From NCBI RefSeq assembly GCF_026914265.1, contig NC_069133.1, positions 14,303,375-14,367,374 of the forward strand: a stretch of DNA of 64,000 nucleotides. Reading direction: 5' to 3'. Every line of letters begins with the position of its first letter. Position 1 is the stretch's first letter. Both the position numbers and the translations under genes were made by a program. This stretch comes from Mya arenaria. Its lineage: Eukaryota > Mollusca > Bivalvia > Myida > Myidae. Positions 22,426 through 34,875 of the stretch are shown piece by piece. A model generated the notes under the pieces. The model worked only from the letters and a program-made list of their open reading frames with translations, was not told the origin of the DNA and ran no database searches.

Positions 22426-24590
22426 CAAATACAGTATTTGCAAAAAATGAAAATGAAATCTCTGTTATTTTAAACATAATTAATGATTTTAGTCGCGTTT
22501 CCGGTTTGTATTTGAATAAATCCAAAACCGAGGCAATATGGATAGGTAAACTTAGAGGATGTAAAACTGAAAACGTTTCTGGTATCCAATTTAAAACATA
22601 TATCAAAGCACTAGGTGTTTACTTCGGTACGAATCTAAGCCAGATGCAAGAACTGAATTGGAATGACAAGATAGAAAAAATCAAAGTAAAAATTAATCAT
22701 TTGAGTAAAAGAACACTGACATTTTATGGTAAATTAACGGTAATAAAATCAATTCTTATATCTAAAATATCATATATAATGCAATCCCTTTTCACACCAA
22801 AGAAGGTACTTGAAGAATTAAACACATTATTTTTTAAATTTCTCTGGTCCAATAAAAGTGAGAAAATCAAAAGAACAACACTAATCGGTAATAAATTAGA
22901 TGGGGGACTAGAAATGGTTGATATTTTTACATTCTACAAAACTCTTCAAATTAAATGGGTTAAAACACTTAAGAAACCAGAAATAGCAACCTGGAAAATA
23001 ATACCGCAATTATATCTAAATCAATACGGCAAGAACTTAATCATATTTAATATGAATATAGACAGCCTAAAATCTCTGCCAAAAGTAAAATTAGAACTAC
23101 CACTTTTTTATAAACGTGTTTTGGACGCTTTTATTGAACTAAAAAATCCTGCTTTTGTTAATCTTCCAACATCCTTTACAGAAATAAGAAAGCAAATCGT
23201 ATGGGGTAATCGCTTTGTTAAAGAGAAGGGGAAATCCCTGGTATTTAATAACTGGATCGAATCTAATTTTATATATGTTGACGATATATTCAAAGATGGA
23301 AAGATCAATGAAGCATTTATATTAAATAGATTAAAATCAAAATCTAATTGGATATCTGAAATACACCGCTTAAAAAAAGCTATTCCAACAACTTGGAAAC
23401 AAACATTAAACACGCATCATTCAATAAGAGCAAACGTTAGAACAGACTGTACTATAGTATTACCGAACAAAATTAAGTTCATGAATAGCACTAACAAATG
23501 CATAAAACAACTCTTAATTGGCAAGAAATTCACAAAACCATACACACACAGGTCATGGGAAACAGAATTTGATGATACTCATATTGCATGGAATTCGGTT
23601 TATTTTGTGTTGAATAAAAAAATATTTGATAATCGAATCAAACAATTTAAGTTCAAATTGATTCATAGAATAACAGCTACTAATAAAAACCTATACACCT
23701 GGAAAATAAGATCTAATCCAATGTGTTCCGTGTGTAATGAAATGGAAGATTTCGACCACTTTTTTATTCAATGTAGATATGTAGAACATTTCTGGAATGT
23801 TATAATTGGTATATTCAAGAGTTGTAATTTTGAACAATCATTTAGATCACTTAAATATATTGTTATAGGATACAAAGTATACAGTAAAGAATACAATGAT
23901 ATCAATATACTGCTAGCCTACATTGGATTTGCAATATATAAATCATATATGATGAGTAATAGACGCAGTACAAATATAAGCATAATTAACATTCTTAAGG
24001 CGAGTTTAGAGACGCTTGTTTTATACTTGCACAAAAATAATAAAAATCATAATATGATATTTATTTTTTTCGAAAAGCTTAAACGTTTGTAGTAAAATAG
24101 TGTTGTCGTTTTTATTGTTGTTTTTTTTCTTAATTATCTTCTGTTGTTTTTTGTTTTTTTCTTTTCGATTGTTTCTACTATTTCGCTTTTGTAAGTAGAC
24201 ATCGTGAGAACTCCCATAATTTCAGTAGATATCATACTCATTAAGGACTTCTATGTTGATATAGATTTCCTTCTAAAATGAGTATTTGTTTTGTTGGTAT
24301 TGTGTTGTTTTTTTTGTTTGTTTTTTTGTTTCTTTGGTTTTGCCTTATTTTGATACCTTAAAAATTTCCTTAATCAATCGATTTAAATAGAAATATATTG
24401 CTAAATAATATAAACGACAGTATGTTTTATTTCAAGACACAAACACAAACAGTTTTGATACTTACTGTCTTAAATGTACTCCGATTTGATATCCATAACC
24501 TTTGTGTTTCAATGTATATATATATATATATTATTATTATTATTTTAACCAATAAACGGGCCATCGGAAATGGTTCCAAAAAGAAAAAAA
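22426..24590 (+). mobile_element. LINE-B: 5'-truncated L1/Tx1-like LINE in GRP2 exon 1
   Basis: It is flanked by a direct repeat CATCACAGTG (22416-22425 and 24591-24600), extendable to 13 bp through the A-rich tail. The tail is short (CCAAAAAGAAAAAAA). GRP1, GRP3 and GRP4 give the uninterrupted exon 1, with one base changed inside the site in GRP3. The element starts just after the reverse transcriptase palm, a normal product of incomplete target-primed reverse transcription. It lies in the sense direction of the host gene. Confidence 0.95.
22428..24092 (+). CDS. LINE-B ORF2 C-terminal part (L1/Tx1-like)
   Basis: The frame is open from the first bases of the insertion and lacks its N-terminal endonuclease and catalytic palm. 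It begins SVILNIINDFSRVSGLYLNK, the thumb side of the RT domain after the YADD motif, and goes on with SKTEAIWIG, LTFYGKLTVIKSILISK and FLWSNKSEKIKRTTLIG, which are typical of Tx1/L1-group LINEs. The C-terminus has a CSVCNEMEDFDHFFIQC finger. No stops interrupt it, so it is young. It cannot act without the missing half. Confidence 0.88.
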   Translation, partial: NTVFAKNENEISVILNIINDFSRVSGLYLNKSKTEAIWIGKLRGCKTENVSGIQFKTYIKALGVYFGTNLSQMQELNWNDKIEKIKVKINHLSKRTLTFYGKLTVIKSILISKISYIMQSLFTPKKVLEELNTLFFKFLWSNKSEKIKRTTLIGNKLDGGLEMVDIFTFYKTLQIKWVKTLKKPEIATWKIIPQLYLNQYGKNLIIFNMNIDSLKSLPKVKLELPLFYKRVLDAFIELKNPAFVNLPTSFTEIRKQIVWGNRFVKEKGKSLVFNNWIESNFIYVDDIFKDGKINEAFILNRLKSKSNWISEIHRLKKAIPTTWKQTLNTHHSIRANVRTDCTIVLPNKIKFMNSTNKCIKQLLIGKKFTKPYTHRSWETEFDDTHIAWNSVYFVLNKKIFDNRIKQFKFKLIHRITATNKNLYTWKIRSNPMCSVCNEMEDFDHFFIQCRYVEHFWNVIIGIFKSCNFEQSFRSLKYIVIGYKVYSKEYNDINILLAYIGFAIYKSYMMSNRRSTNISIINILKASLETLVLYLHKNNKNHNMIFIFFEKLKRL

Positions 24591-24632
24591 CATCACAGTG
24601 TCCCCTAACACTACGGTGATACCTGCAAACTA
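24591..24632 (+). other. GRP2 exon 1 remnant after LINE-B
   Basis: This holds the target-site copy CATCACAGTG plus the rest of exon 1 up to a good donor (CTA|GTAAGTG, GT at 24633). The sequence matches GRP1 exon 1 closely. Confidence 0.8.
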
Positions 24633-26832
24633 GTAAGTGTTTCGTTTACTAATTAAAGTTTCGGTGATGTTGGTGTTAATTGTAATGTTGTCAAATTATT
24701 TCATTTTCAAAGTTTTCTCAGACTTGTTTGTATTGCAAATATGATGGTGTAGTTATGTGCATTTTGAAGGCGTTGTAAAATTTGCAGTTTTCAAGTTAAT
24801 TAAACAACACTCATGTCATAGATACAGGACAAAATTGCATGAAAAAATACGATACAACTAATTCAAACATACCAAACAAATAGGACATAATACAGATATT
24901 TATTTATATTTCCTAACTATTAATACGTTTTAGGTTATTGAAAATTAATATATCAGTTAAAACAAATGCAAATCTATTTGTAGAGGGGAATATAGTGTAA
25001 CATTCTTAGAAAAATAAATTACTAAACACTATGAATCGTCTTGTAGTTTATTTATGGGTAGGTAACAGTAAACAGCATTGCCTAAAACATCAAACTGCAG
25101 TGCAAGACAATATAGAGGTTTGAATTGCAAATATGATAGTTTAGTTATGTGCATTTTGAAGGGGTAAAGATAGATTTCATCAGGTGGTATGTTGTAAAGT
25201 TTTCAGTTTTCAAGTTAATTAAACAACACTTATGTCATAGATACAGGATAAAATTGCATGAAAAAATACGATACAACTAATTCAAACATTACAAACAAAT
25301 AGGACATAATACAGATATTTATTTATATTTTCTAACTATTAATACGTTTTAGGTTATTGAAAATTAATATATCATTTAAAACAAATGTACATCTATTTGT
25401 AGAGGGAATATAGTGTAACATTCTTAGACTAAATTTATTAACAAAACAATTTTGTATTATCTTTGGTATTATTTTCATGCTTTCTTTAAATATGAAGACA
25501 TTAGGATGTTGGTATGATACTTTTCTCTAAATGAATAATGTTTTCTGTATTCTGTAAAAAAGGCTACATTCTAGAACACAATGTAATTTATCACCAATAT
25601 CGGGTTTAGGTTGAACTTATTTGTCCAAGATTAAAGATTTTACGAAATATTTTATTAAATGACGTCATCACGCTCCACTTTACATATTTTTATTCTATAT
25701 TATAAGATTGTACCTAAATCAACAAATCACCCATGGGTTATATATAAAATAAATGTTTCGTTCCGGTAGCAGTGTTAATTTAGGATAATAAAGAGGAGAG
25801 GAACTTATATAAGTTTGCTGAACTTGTTTTCCTATTCCTTGTTCATTATTTTACTTGTACCGAATACAAAAATAACTCCAAACAATATCGAATTATGTAG
25901 TATTTTGCATTAATGGTTCTTCTATCTTAACTCGAAATAGCTGTGCATGTGCGGTAGCACCATCGCGGACCGTACTTTACAGTGAACCGGAACAAAGACC
26001 CCGCAGTCATAATAAGTCATTTCTTAACTGAAGACAATTTCTTAACATGTTCATAGTCAAATTAAAGGACTATCAGCTTGTTAGTTTTTAAAGCATGTAT
26101 ATTACATAAGAATAATGAATATAATGTATATTAGATAATAGTTAGTCATTATACCATATGATCAGTGAGATACATAACTTATGAAATTAACTTGAGATTA
26201 GAAATGACTAAAGATATTTTATGAATGATGGCCCTTTAGTCGATCATATCTTAATGCCACAAAAATGCTATCCATACATAAAGAACTTCATTTGTTTCGA
26301 TATAAGACTCAATGCATGATTATGGTAACACTTAATGATGGCAACAATAAGTTTAAACTTTGTTTGATTACGATATTTTACGGGTTTTTTTACAACCACT
26401 CATTCGAACAGAATATTGTAAATCTAAACGTTAATTATTATTTTTTAATAGTTCCAACGAGTTCTAGGAAAACAGTAATTTTTCTGACACATTTCTAAAT
26501 TATTCTTCACAGTTGAGCTCTTGTTTGAACTGTTTACGGTGCTATATCATTTAAACATGAACCATGTTTACATTTTACACTAAATAATTTATTCGATGTG
26601 TGTTTACGTAAAACGTGAACAAGTCACTTTAATCCGGAAATGTAATATCTGAAGGGTTTAACATGACCCTTCGTAGTTCGTTAAATTTGTAAATGTTAGC
26701 CATAGCGCTTCCTTGTGCCCGTAATAAAAAGCAACAACAAATTTTACAGCCGCACATGGTGAAGTTACTACAGTTATTTCTCCATGAAATATCCTGATTG
26801 TAATTATTTACGCATTAAAACTCACTTTTCAG
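24633..26832 (+). other. GRP2 intron 1 with internal duplication
   Basis: Compared with GRP1 the intron holds an extra block: about 280 bp of intron (about 24725-25006) is repeated at 25120-25406, with a 113-bp piece of GRP 3' flank between them. CRE (TGACGTCA, 25660-25667) and TATATAAG (25806-25813) are kept. The acceptor is TTTTCAG (AG 26831-26832). Confidence 0.75.
25007..25119 (+). repeat. Misplaced copy of GRP 3' flank inside GRP2 intron
   Basis: The sequence from TAGAAAAATAAATTACTAAA to ATATAGAGGT matches the region after the poly(A) signal of GRP3/GRP4 (from 39667 and 56191), and those copies more than the flank of GRP1/GRP2. The same piece sits in GRP3 intron at 36828-36940. Confidence 0.85.
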
Positions 26833-26837
26833 GAACA

Positions 26838-27500
26838 ATGAAGGTCCTTTTCTTTTTTGGAATCTGCCTTGCACTTTCACTCTCTGTATCCTACGGTCAT
26901 GTACGTGGCGGTTACTATAGTGGTGGATACGGAAGCGGTGGGTACGGTGGCGGTGGATACGGTGGCGGTGGACTAGGTGGAGGATACGGTGGCGGTGGAT
27001 ACGGTGGCGGTGGAATTGGTGGCGGTGGATACGGTGGCGGTGGAATTGGTGGCGGTGTATACGGTGGCGGTGGAATCGGAGGAGGATATGGAGGTGGTGG
27101 ATACGGTGGCATTGGAGGTTACGGAGGCGGTGGATACGGTGGCATTGGAGGATACGGTGGCGGTGGATACGGTGGCGGTGGATACGGTGGCCTTCATGCT
27201 GGGTACGGTGGCGGTGGATACGGTGGCGGTGGATACGGTGGCGGTGGATACGGTGGCGGTGGAATCGGTGGCGGTGGAATCGGAGGAGGATATGGAGGCG
27301 GTGGATACGGTGGCATTGGAGGTTACGGTGGCGGTGGATACGGTGGCATTGGAGGTTACGGTGGCGGTGGATACGGTGGCATTGGAGGATACGGTGGCGG
27401 TGGATACGGTGGTGGTGGATACGGTGGCATTGGAGGATACGGTGGCGGTGGATACGGTGGAGGTGGATACGGTAAACACGGTGGACACGGTCACTTTTGA
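26838..27500 (+). CDS. GRP2: secreted Gly/Tyr-rich repeat protein
   Basis: The product is 220 aa with the same signal peptide, GYGGG/GGGIG array, LHAGYGG interruption and GKHGGHGHF tail as GRP1. It is 11 residues shorter through net gain and loss of whole repeat modules, and it has one GGVYGG substitution and a doubled GGGGIG near the middle. The start follows the acceptor by 5 nt (exon 2 begins at 26833). The frame is whole. Its coding exon and 3' flank are like GRP1, but its promoter and the 5' part of its intron are like GRP3, so it looks like a chimera from unequal crossing-over. Expression is uncertain because LINE-B separates the TATA box from exon 1; a spliced transcript would carry over 2 kb of LINE with long upstream frames unless another promoter is used. 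Confidence 0.88.
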   Translation: MKVLFFFGICLALSLSVSYGHVRGGYYSGGYGSGGYGGGGYGGGGLGGGYGGGGYGGGGIGGGGYGGGGIGGGVYGGGGIGGGYGGGGYGGIGGYGGGGYGGIGGYGGGGYGGGGYGGLHAGYGGGGYGGGGYGGGGYGGGGIGGGGIGGGYGGGGYGGIGGYGGGGYGGIGGYGGGGYGGIGGYGGGGYGGGGYGGIGGYGGGGYGGGGYGKHGGHGHF

Positions 27501-27676
27501 CATGGCGGAGGATACATGAGCTGATCTTGTACCGGTTCGGCCGGATATGGTGTTTGTTACGGTCGTCATAATCAACATTGTTTCGAAAACATATCTGGAG
27601 CGTGTATTTGATTGATGACGATAATTGTTTCAGATAAATTCATTGATCCTTTCTGCTTATAGATCTTAGAATATGT

Positions 27677-27682
27677 AATAAA
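27677..27682 (+). terminator. GRP2 poly(A) signal AATAAA
   Basis: It has the same position relative to the stop codon as in GRP1. Confidence 0.75.
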
Positions 27683-27699
27683 ATATGTTAACATATGTG

Positions 27700-30586
27700 A
27701 GTTACATAAAACAAAGAACTTAAACTTAACGTTTTATTGTTTATGAATGTCCGCTATATTTTTGTAATTTGGGTAATTTTCTTTCATCATTTCTGATAAA
27801 AAATGCTTGCTCGTAATTTTTTTTTAAATAAATTTAATACACACTATGAATCGTCTTGTAGTTTATTTGTGGGTGGGTAACAGTAAACAGCATTGCCTAA
27901 AACATCAAACTGCAGTGCAAGACAATATAGAGGTCCTTCCACATTTGGGAACTGCGTTGATGAAGGAATCGCAAAGAGTCACTGTCCTACAGAACATCAG
28001 AAATGTTAAATGAATCAATATGGTCGATCGTCCTGCATCACCATCATGATCTAAATGTACTCATTCTGTGTATCTAATGAGATTGAAATAAACATCATGT
28101 GTCACTGTTTCAACGAGTTAAAGAATAGTATGACGAGTTAGTTTCACTGTTATATAGACCTACATTCATTTCCAAATCAAAGGTAAGCGCGCACAGGCCT
28201 GGAACATCATTTCGACGACGTCAAATCTGAAATGACGTTACGCTCACATACAAATTGGTGCGCATTTTATGCATATAATAAATGGAAACATGTTTACTTC
28301 AGTGGATGATTGCAATATATTTTCCGTAAGATCATCAAAATGAAATGACACTAGCTTTTGGTGCTCATTCGGTGAACTATATTGCAAATCTTACACTGCA
28401 ACAACAATTATCCGCAACGTTACTCTTACCAGCATTACCATCAAGGTCTTCATTCGATTTTATATGATGATAAAGATGACATTATTAAAGAAGATGTTTT
28501 GATGAAAATGTAGATTTTGCTTACGATGATAATGATGGTCGTCATCCTAACGGTCATTATTGCATTGGACATCATCACAATCAACATCATAGCAAATGTT
28601 GTGATAAGATAATAAGATTCGTCATCGTGAGGATGATAATAAAACTGATGATGGTCAGTAGTAGGAAAAGGACGATTATTGGTTTGATGGTGATCATCAT
28701 TATCTCAATTATCGTACGAAAAAGCATCATCTATGTAAAATACATTCATCTTGCCATTTTATCAATGTGAAAAAAACGTACTATTGGCTTGGGAGAAGTT
28801 GTGATAGGTCCCAGCTCATGCTTATGAAGAAAATAGTATTCTTTTCTTTGAAATGATAAATGCGTGAACGCCATCTCCAATTGTAAGTACAAGGGTCTAC
28901 TGTGTGGTATGGTACAAGATTATAGGATCAAATAGGTTAACCTCAAAGGTCCATGTTTGGTAGTCCATATTTAACATTAAATTATATTTTGGTTCATTCC
29001 GCAATGACTTTATTTTCTTTATTTGTCAGTTATTAATAGCAAGTGATCCGATTAGCTACATCAATCATAGATCCAATAAAGACCAATATTAAATACCGGC
29101 CTTGTACAATGGCTGTTTCGATAAAATGGTATACCACATTACCAATATCGTTAAAACTTGGTAATGCATTATAAACATCTGGCTGCTACATCACAAAATC
29201 TCAATGTCAGTCTGTTGTGATATTTGGCCTGATTTATCAGTTTCTTTAGGTGGTATATTTAAATGGCTGATGTTCGACCAAGTCTGAAACAATAGGTAGT
29301 GTAAGACAATTAAATCTCTGGAAGTGCCGAATGCGCCAATGCTTTGATTTTATCGATGTTTTGTTTACAAAATAATATTGTCTTGAAACTTACAACTTAA
29401 AAACCTTTGGTTCAAGTGGCAACCTCAGAATTTCAAATGTGCAATAATATCTCAAGATTTGACTGACTCATTATTCAATCTTTGATAAAGTTCCAGTAGA
29501 CACAACACTTGAACACATTGAAAGCCATTCATCAACTTTAAAAAGTTAGTGAATAATGATTTGTCTGGAAAGTGTTGTAGACGCTTTCAACATTAAAACA
29601 ACAGTGAAATGTGCTACCAAAGGTTTCTTAAACTTTAGTTTTAGGCTTACTTCAAGTATGAATACTTATAATCTTTCAAAATCAAAATTTACAATGTCGC
29701 CATTACTACATATTTAGTACATATTTGAATGTTGTAGTTTAAACATCGTTTCACCATTCGATGCTGCGACAAATAACTGTCAAGAGTGTTATCAAACGTT
29801 ACTTAAACTAAACATATTTGTAGGCCAATTTCAATCGAAAAATTACCCTATTAACTGTTGCTCCACACTTAATTTCACGAAACTTACTCCGGCTGGTTTT
29901 ACTTTTGCGCCAAAATAACACGTGGCTACTCAAGGGCGGAGCTAGTTGGTCAACTAAATGCTAACACGAAAAAAGTTAGATATCGTTTTTCACTAAACAT
30001 CAGTAACCATTTATAAAGGTTTACAAAACATGGAAATTTCAACCTGTAATATATCGTGTATGTAAGGAGAAACCAGCTGTCCGGGCTGTCCAAAACCGCG
30101 AGATTTCCAAGAGATTAATGTTTAAAGACAAATGTGCATTGCGTGAACAGGCGAACTTATAAATCCTTAAAGTAAAACCACTAAAACAGTATAGGGATTC
30201 CAGAATTAGACAGTTCCCTTAAGAACATTTAACTAGTTTGTATAAATGACAGGTTAAAAAACAATAGTTTACGTTGTTGTTATTGTCTAAATGCGCTTTG
30301 AGCGATAATCAATGATTACCTGTGCTTTATAATCAAATATGTCAAACTTAATCCGTTTCTGTCTTTGATATTGTGCAAACACTTACCCATTAAAACATTC
30401 CCTATATATCTGCTTGTGTTCAAACAGTATGTTTATCAGCCCACTGATGATTCACTTCAAGTCGTGCGTCACTCTGTGTCCACGCCTGCATCTGTTTTCG
30501 TTATTTCATGATGTGCAATTTAACACTATTATTTATAGCTTTATTGAGAACAGGCATCGACCCAATCCCTCTCGTCGTCATTTTTG
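27700..30586. other. 3' flank of GRP2, non-coding
   Basis: This is nearly identical to 8590-11420, including the dispersed repeat with AAATGACGTTACG (about 28230) and the GAT/ATC tract (28460-28730). No gene is seen. Confidence 0.6.
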
Positions 30587-32442
30587 AACAGGTTTGTTTT
30601 CAACCCTGTTCAGTGTAGCCACAAACTCGACACTCACAACAGAAAATTCCTATTAATAGTAACAAATGTCGCCAGCCGATTTACCACCAAACTTATAGTT
30701 TGAGAAAGTGCAGACTATATTAATTGCAAGCTATGTTTCAAATAACCAAGATAGATTTGACAAAGCAAGAAGCAATCATAACGCAATATCTGTTTAAATA
30801 ATTTAATCTGTTGAACTTGAAAGATAACATTAAAGTAGTATCGCTGCACCAAAAGATGAATGAACATCGAAACGTAAACAAAGAATTACTATCCACTCTA
30901 AGCGCATCATTAAATCACTTGACGCAATGATGAAGCCAAGTGAATTTACAGTCGAAGAGATATAATCCTATAATGAGATAATCCAGTAAGGTAATCAGAT
31001 TTCACTGCCTTGCCTTTGTAAAGAAGACGCGGGAAATCCAAGCTTGGTTGATTGTCGTGCACATTCGAAGTCTACAGAGATGTTTATTTTACTTTGTTTT
31101 AGAAAACCTGATTGTTTTACTTGGAATCTGATGTTCTGATGGTTAATATTGATTTGCATTTGTAGTCTTTTGTGTTTGTCTTGGATTAGCAATGGATTGG
31201 AATGATCATTATTTCATTCAGCTGCATTTATTTAGTTTTGTCATGTATTTTTACGACATCAGCAGATTTTGTAATTAAACCGAGAATGGCAGTTCCGTGA
31301 TATTCTTTTAGCCTCTTTCCATATAATAATATATGTGGGTTTGGTCACTGATGATAACATGCATGGAAAACAGAAGTCACCATGGGTGTACGAGGGAGTA
31401 GGAGTGTTTGATTCCATAAATCAGTAAGTTATATGTCAATAATTTGTTTTATGATGTACTGTGTTGTTGTAATCGCTTGTATTATATGTGTGTTTTATAT
31501 GCTTTAGCCATTTAATTTAATCTGCCACTGCACACGATTAAAACATACCTGGTATAAGATATAAGACTATTTACGATGTTAACTTATAAACATATTATTA
31601 TTCATTATCTTATGATTGTTTATATTCATATTTTCATGACGCTCCGATATTATATCTACATTCGATAATGTTGAATATAGAGATATTGAAGAACACTGTG
31701 TTTGTTGTTTGAATTTTAACTGCTACATATGGTAACCTGGACATATAGACCCACCCTCGCTTAGGAATTACAAATGTATTCCCATCTTAAAACGTCGAAT
31801 GACATAGAAAGCAACAATGGTCTCATTGATCTTAATTATCACACAGTTTCCCTGCTTAAAACATCACGTGATAGCCCACGTGGGAATAACAAACGTGCTA
31901 AAGTGCTGACGAGTTACCTGACGATAAAGAAATAGGAGAGAGTTGCTGACCATATAGACAATGAAGGAATAAAAAGTTTTGAAATAAAAGATTTTATGCT
32001 AACTTTATATGATGTATATATATCTACAATTGTTTGAAATCAATTCTTTAATTTTTCATCATTTTAATTAAGAAACCATTTCTCTTTAATCTGTTTTATT
32101 TTCGAAGTTGTTTTGTGAATAACATAGGCAAACTCTTTCTAATGAGTAAAGTTAAGTATATATATACTTATATGTTACACCATATGATGGAGTTCTGCTC
32201 GGATTGGTTACGTTCTCCATCATTGTTTGCCTTCTTACACAGCCATATTAATTTTATTGTCAATAAAATATTATTTTTTCATTTACTATCATGCTTCAAT
32301 AAACCTGGGGCGGCCCCTATGGTTGTTTTACACGCGGACTCTTAGATTCACTGTGCAACATATCAGCACCTTATTATCGTAAATCATAATGGTGAAAACC
32401 CGTATAAAACCCTGTTCATACAGCGCTATCAGCGCTTTGATT
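30587..32442. repeat. Segment X, uninterrupted copy (1.86 kb)
   Basis: X interrupts unit sequence that is continuous at 1768, 48413 and 63316 (TCATTTT then ACATGTG). The left end folds (GAACAGG TTTGTTTTCAAC CCTGTTC) and the right end carries GAAAACCC..CCCTGTTC, so the ends are loosely inverted: GAACAGGTTTGTTTTC against GAACAGGGTTTTATAC. It ends with a hairpin (AGCGCT ATC AGCGCT). X has no long open frame. It may be a non-autonomous DNA element, or unit DNA deleted from the other units; the former is favoured because three units share the same clean junction. Confidence 0.5.
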
Positions 32443-33073
32443 ACATGTGTTATAACATGAAATCAATGGGTTTATATCATATGATTACCGGTGTGATATA
32501 GAGATTTATCAGTGAAATAACATTGATATTTCACTGTTTCAAAAAGTGAAAATATCAAAATGATATTTTTAAATGTTTTAAATATCTAAGGCGCTTCCAG
32601 CTCAAAATAAAACGTCAGCGCGCACAGAGCTGAATCACGCATTCAACGACATCATCTCTGAAATGACGTTACGTGCGCATACAAATTGGCTCATTTTTCT
32701 AAACAAGTGTAATTAAAAGACTTCAATCTACAATTTAGGCATACACTAAAAATAATCTTTGTTTCAGTGCAATATATTTCACCTTATGATCACCAAAAGT
32801 GATTTGCCAGGAATGCCACTTCCACATAACTTGTCGTGTGAATGAAAAACCTCATTGAAAGTCCTTGTATACTCAAAACCCCTTAAGCAAACTTAACAGC
32901 AAACCATTTATCACTCATCATCTAATATGCTTTGCATTTCGAACGTTTTTTATCGTCCTTTACTGTGGCAATGTTTCTTACTTTAAATCTGCACTATCAC
33001 AGATATGTCTTTTGACAACTTTTTTTATTGTTGGTCCTGGAATGAGCCAATGTTTGTGTTAACAACCAACAAC

Positions 33074-33235
33074 CAATGCTATTAGACTGCTGACAAAAGG
33101 TCAGATCGCATATTTTTCATATTTCTATTCGTAAATAAATATTGAATGACTTAAAGCAGTCACGCATGAAACATCATTTGTGAACATAAATATGAAAACC
33201 TGCGATCTCATCTTTTGTCAGCATTCTTATATCAA
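33074..33235. mobile_element. 165-bp fold-back MITE (GRP3 unit)
   Basis: This is the duplicate of the element at 19013-19178, with the same inverted ends. Confidence 0.75.
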
Positions 33236-34269
33236 GCATTTTCGCAAAACATTGCTTGTTTCAAGATAAGAAAAAAAAGTTGACAATCAGTGAGAGTGGT
33301 GCAGCTTTTGAGAAACTTGTTGACAGAACACACCTACAGCCTAACACGCCATGCGTATGGGTCAACGTCCTTATAACTAAATCCTTTGCCTTGAGGTTTT
33401 ATTGTTAACAGTTGGCCCTGATATCAAGAAAGTACTTTTGTCAATTGATAACACCCATTTTAAAAACTGTGTTAATAGTGTTACGCATGGTTTTGTTTTG
33501 CTGTAAAGTTCAATGCAAAAAAAATACAATGAAACAATTAGCAATGCATAATAACTATATTTGAGCATTCACTAGCCTTTATAAGGCTTTGATTCTCGTA
33601 ATGTATCATTGCTGGGGTTAGAGTTTTAGTGGTTTATGCTTGCCGCAAGTATCAATTAAATAACACGTGCAATTCCCGTAAACTTTGTTTGTAGATTTGG
33701 CTTGTTTAAACCAAACGAACATTTCAATGCCAAAACTTGCAATTTATGCGTTTTATATTAAATCATGCATGTTAGTGAAGTGAATAAAGTAAGACAATAT
33801 TACTTTTGACGTCCTTTAAACATTTTCTTTTCACACGATTAAAATTATAAACACTATGTCATTAGCCAAAGCGAAAGTCAACCATTTGAATCGTTCATAT
33901 CAACGTGACTAGGCTGTTTAAAGCCTCTAGATATCGAACAATTATAGTAACTTATTTCTGTCAGTTCGTGTTTTCGACGCTTTCTCTCAACGGCGTTCGG
34001 CGCTTGTTTACAATTTCGGCACGGCAACAAGGCGTGTTTTCATATTGCCTCATGGTGTGTATTTTTTCCCTTTCACCATAGACCTTATAACCGAGAGGGC
34101 CATTAAAAAATAACAGGACATTGTTGAAATCAGTCTCTATAGACATTTGACAAATTAGAAAATAATGAAAGGCGAATATATACAGACTTATTAAAAATAT
34201 TTTCGAATGGCATGCGAGCGAAGCGTTTCGGCATCTGAATCGAATCTTTGATCTATGCATGGAACTCGA

Positions 34270-34875
34270 TTATTCGCACAAGTTGTCAAACATCCACGGA
34301 AGTTTGCCGAAAATAATTACATGTTGTCTTCCGTGCTTAGAGCTTAGTCAACAATAAGTACATTGTTGTCGTCCGTGCAAAGAACGATCAGTTCATGATA
34401 TATTATATGCACGGAACGTTTACGATCATAAGTACATGTTGTCTTCCAAGTGTAAAAATACGACACCAGTAGGTACATGATATCTTCCATGCACGCAGCT
34501 TTGTCGATGCTTAGGACATATATGGGTCCATGCATGGAATTATGATTCAGTACATGCTGTCTTCCATGCATGACTTCCAGTCATGGAATATTGTCAACGA
34601 TCAGTACATGTTATCGTCAATGCGATTATTAGTTAATGTTATTTTCAATGCATCGAACTTTATCGATAATAAGAATATCTTATCTTCCATGTATGGAACA
34701 TGGATGATTAGTATATGATAAGTTACATTCATGGAATTTTGTCGTTGGTAGGATGATCTAACAAACAAACAAAAGTGTCGATAGTAGGATTATCTTCCAT
34801 GCATGGAACCTTGTCGATGATAAGTACATGTCGTCTTCCATGCATAAAACGTTGTCGATGATTATAACAAGTATA
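34270..34875 (+). repeat. Degenerate minisatellite upstream of GRP3
   Basis: The array is homologous to 20210-20815, with the same unit order. Confidence 0.8.

Noticed and set aside
22506-24092. LINE-B frame as a host gene
   Set aside because: It is clearly the C-terminal part of an L1/Tx1-like ORF2, flanked by a target duplication and an A-rich tail.
30587-32442. Segment X as a Helitron
   Set aside because: A terminal hairpin is present, but neither strand shows the TC start and CTRR end in the right places; left unclassified.
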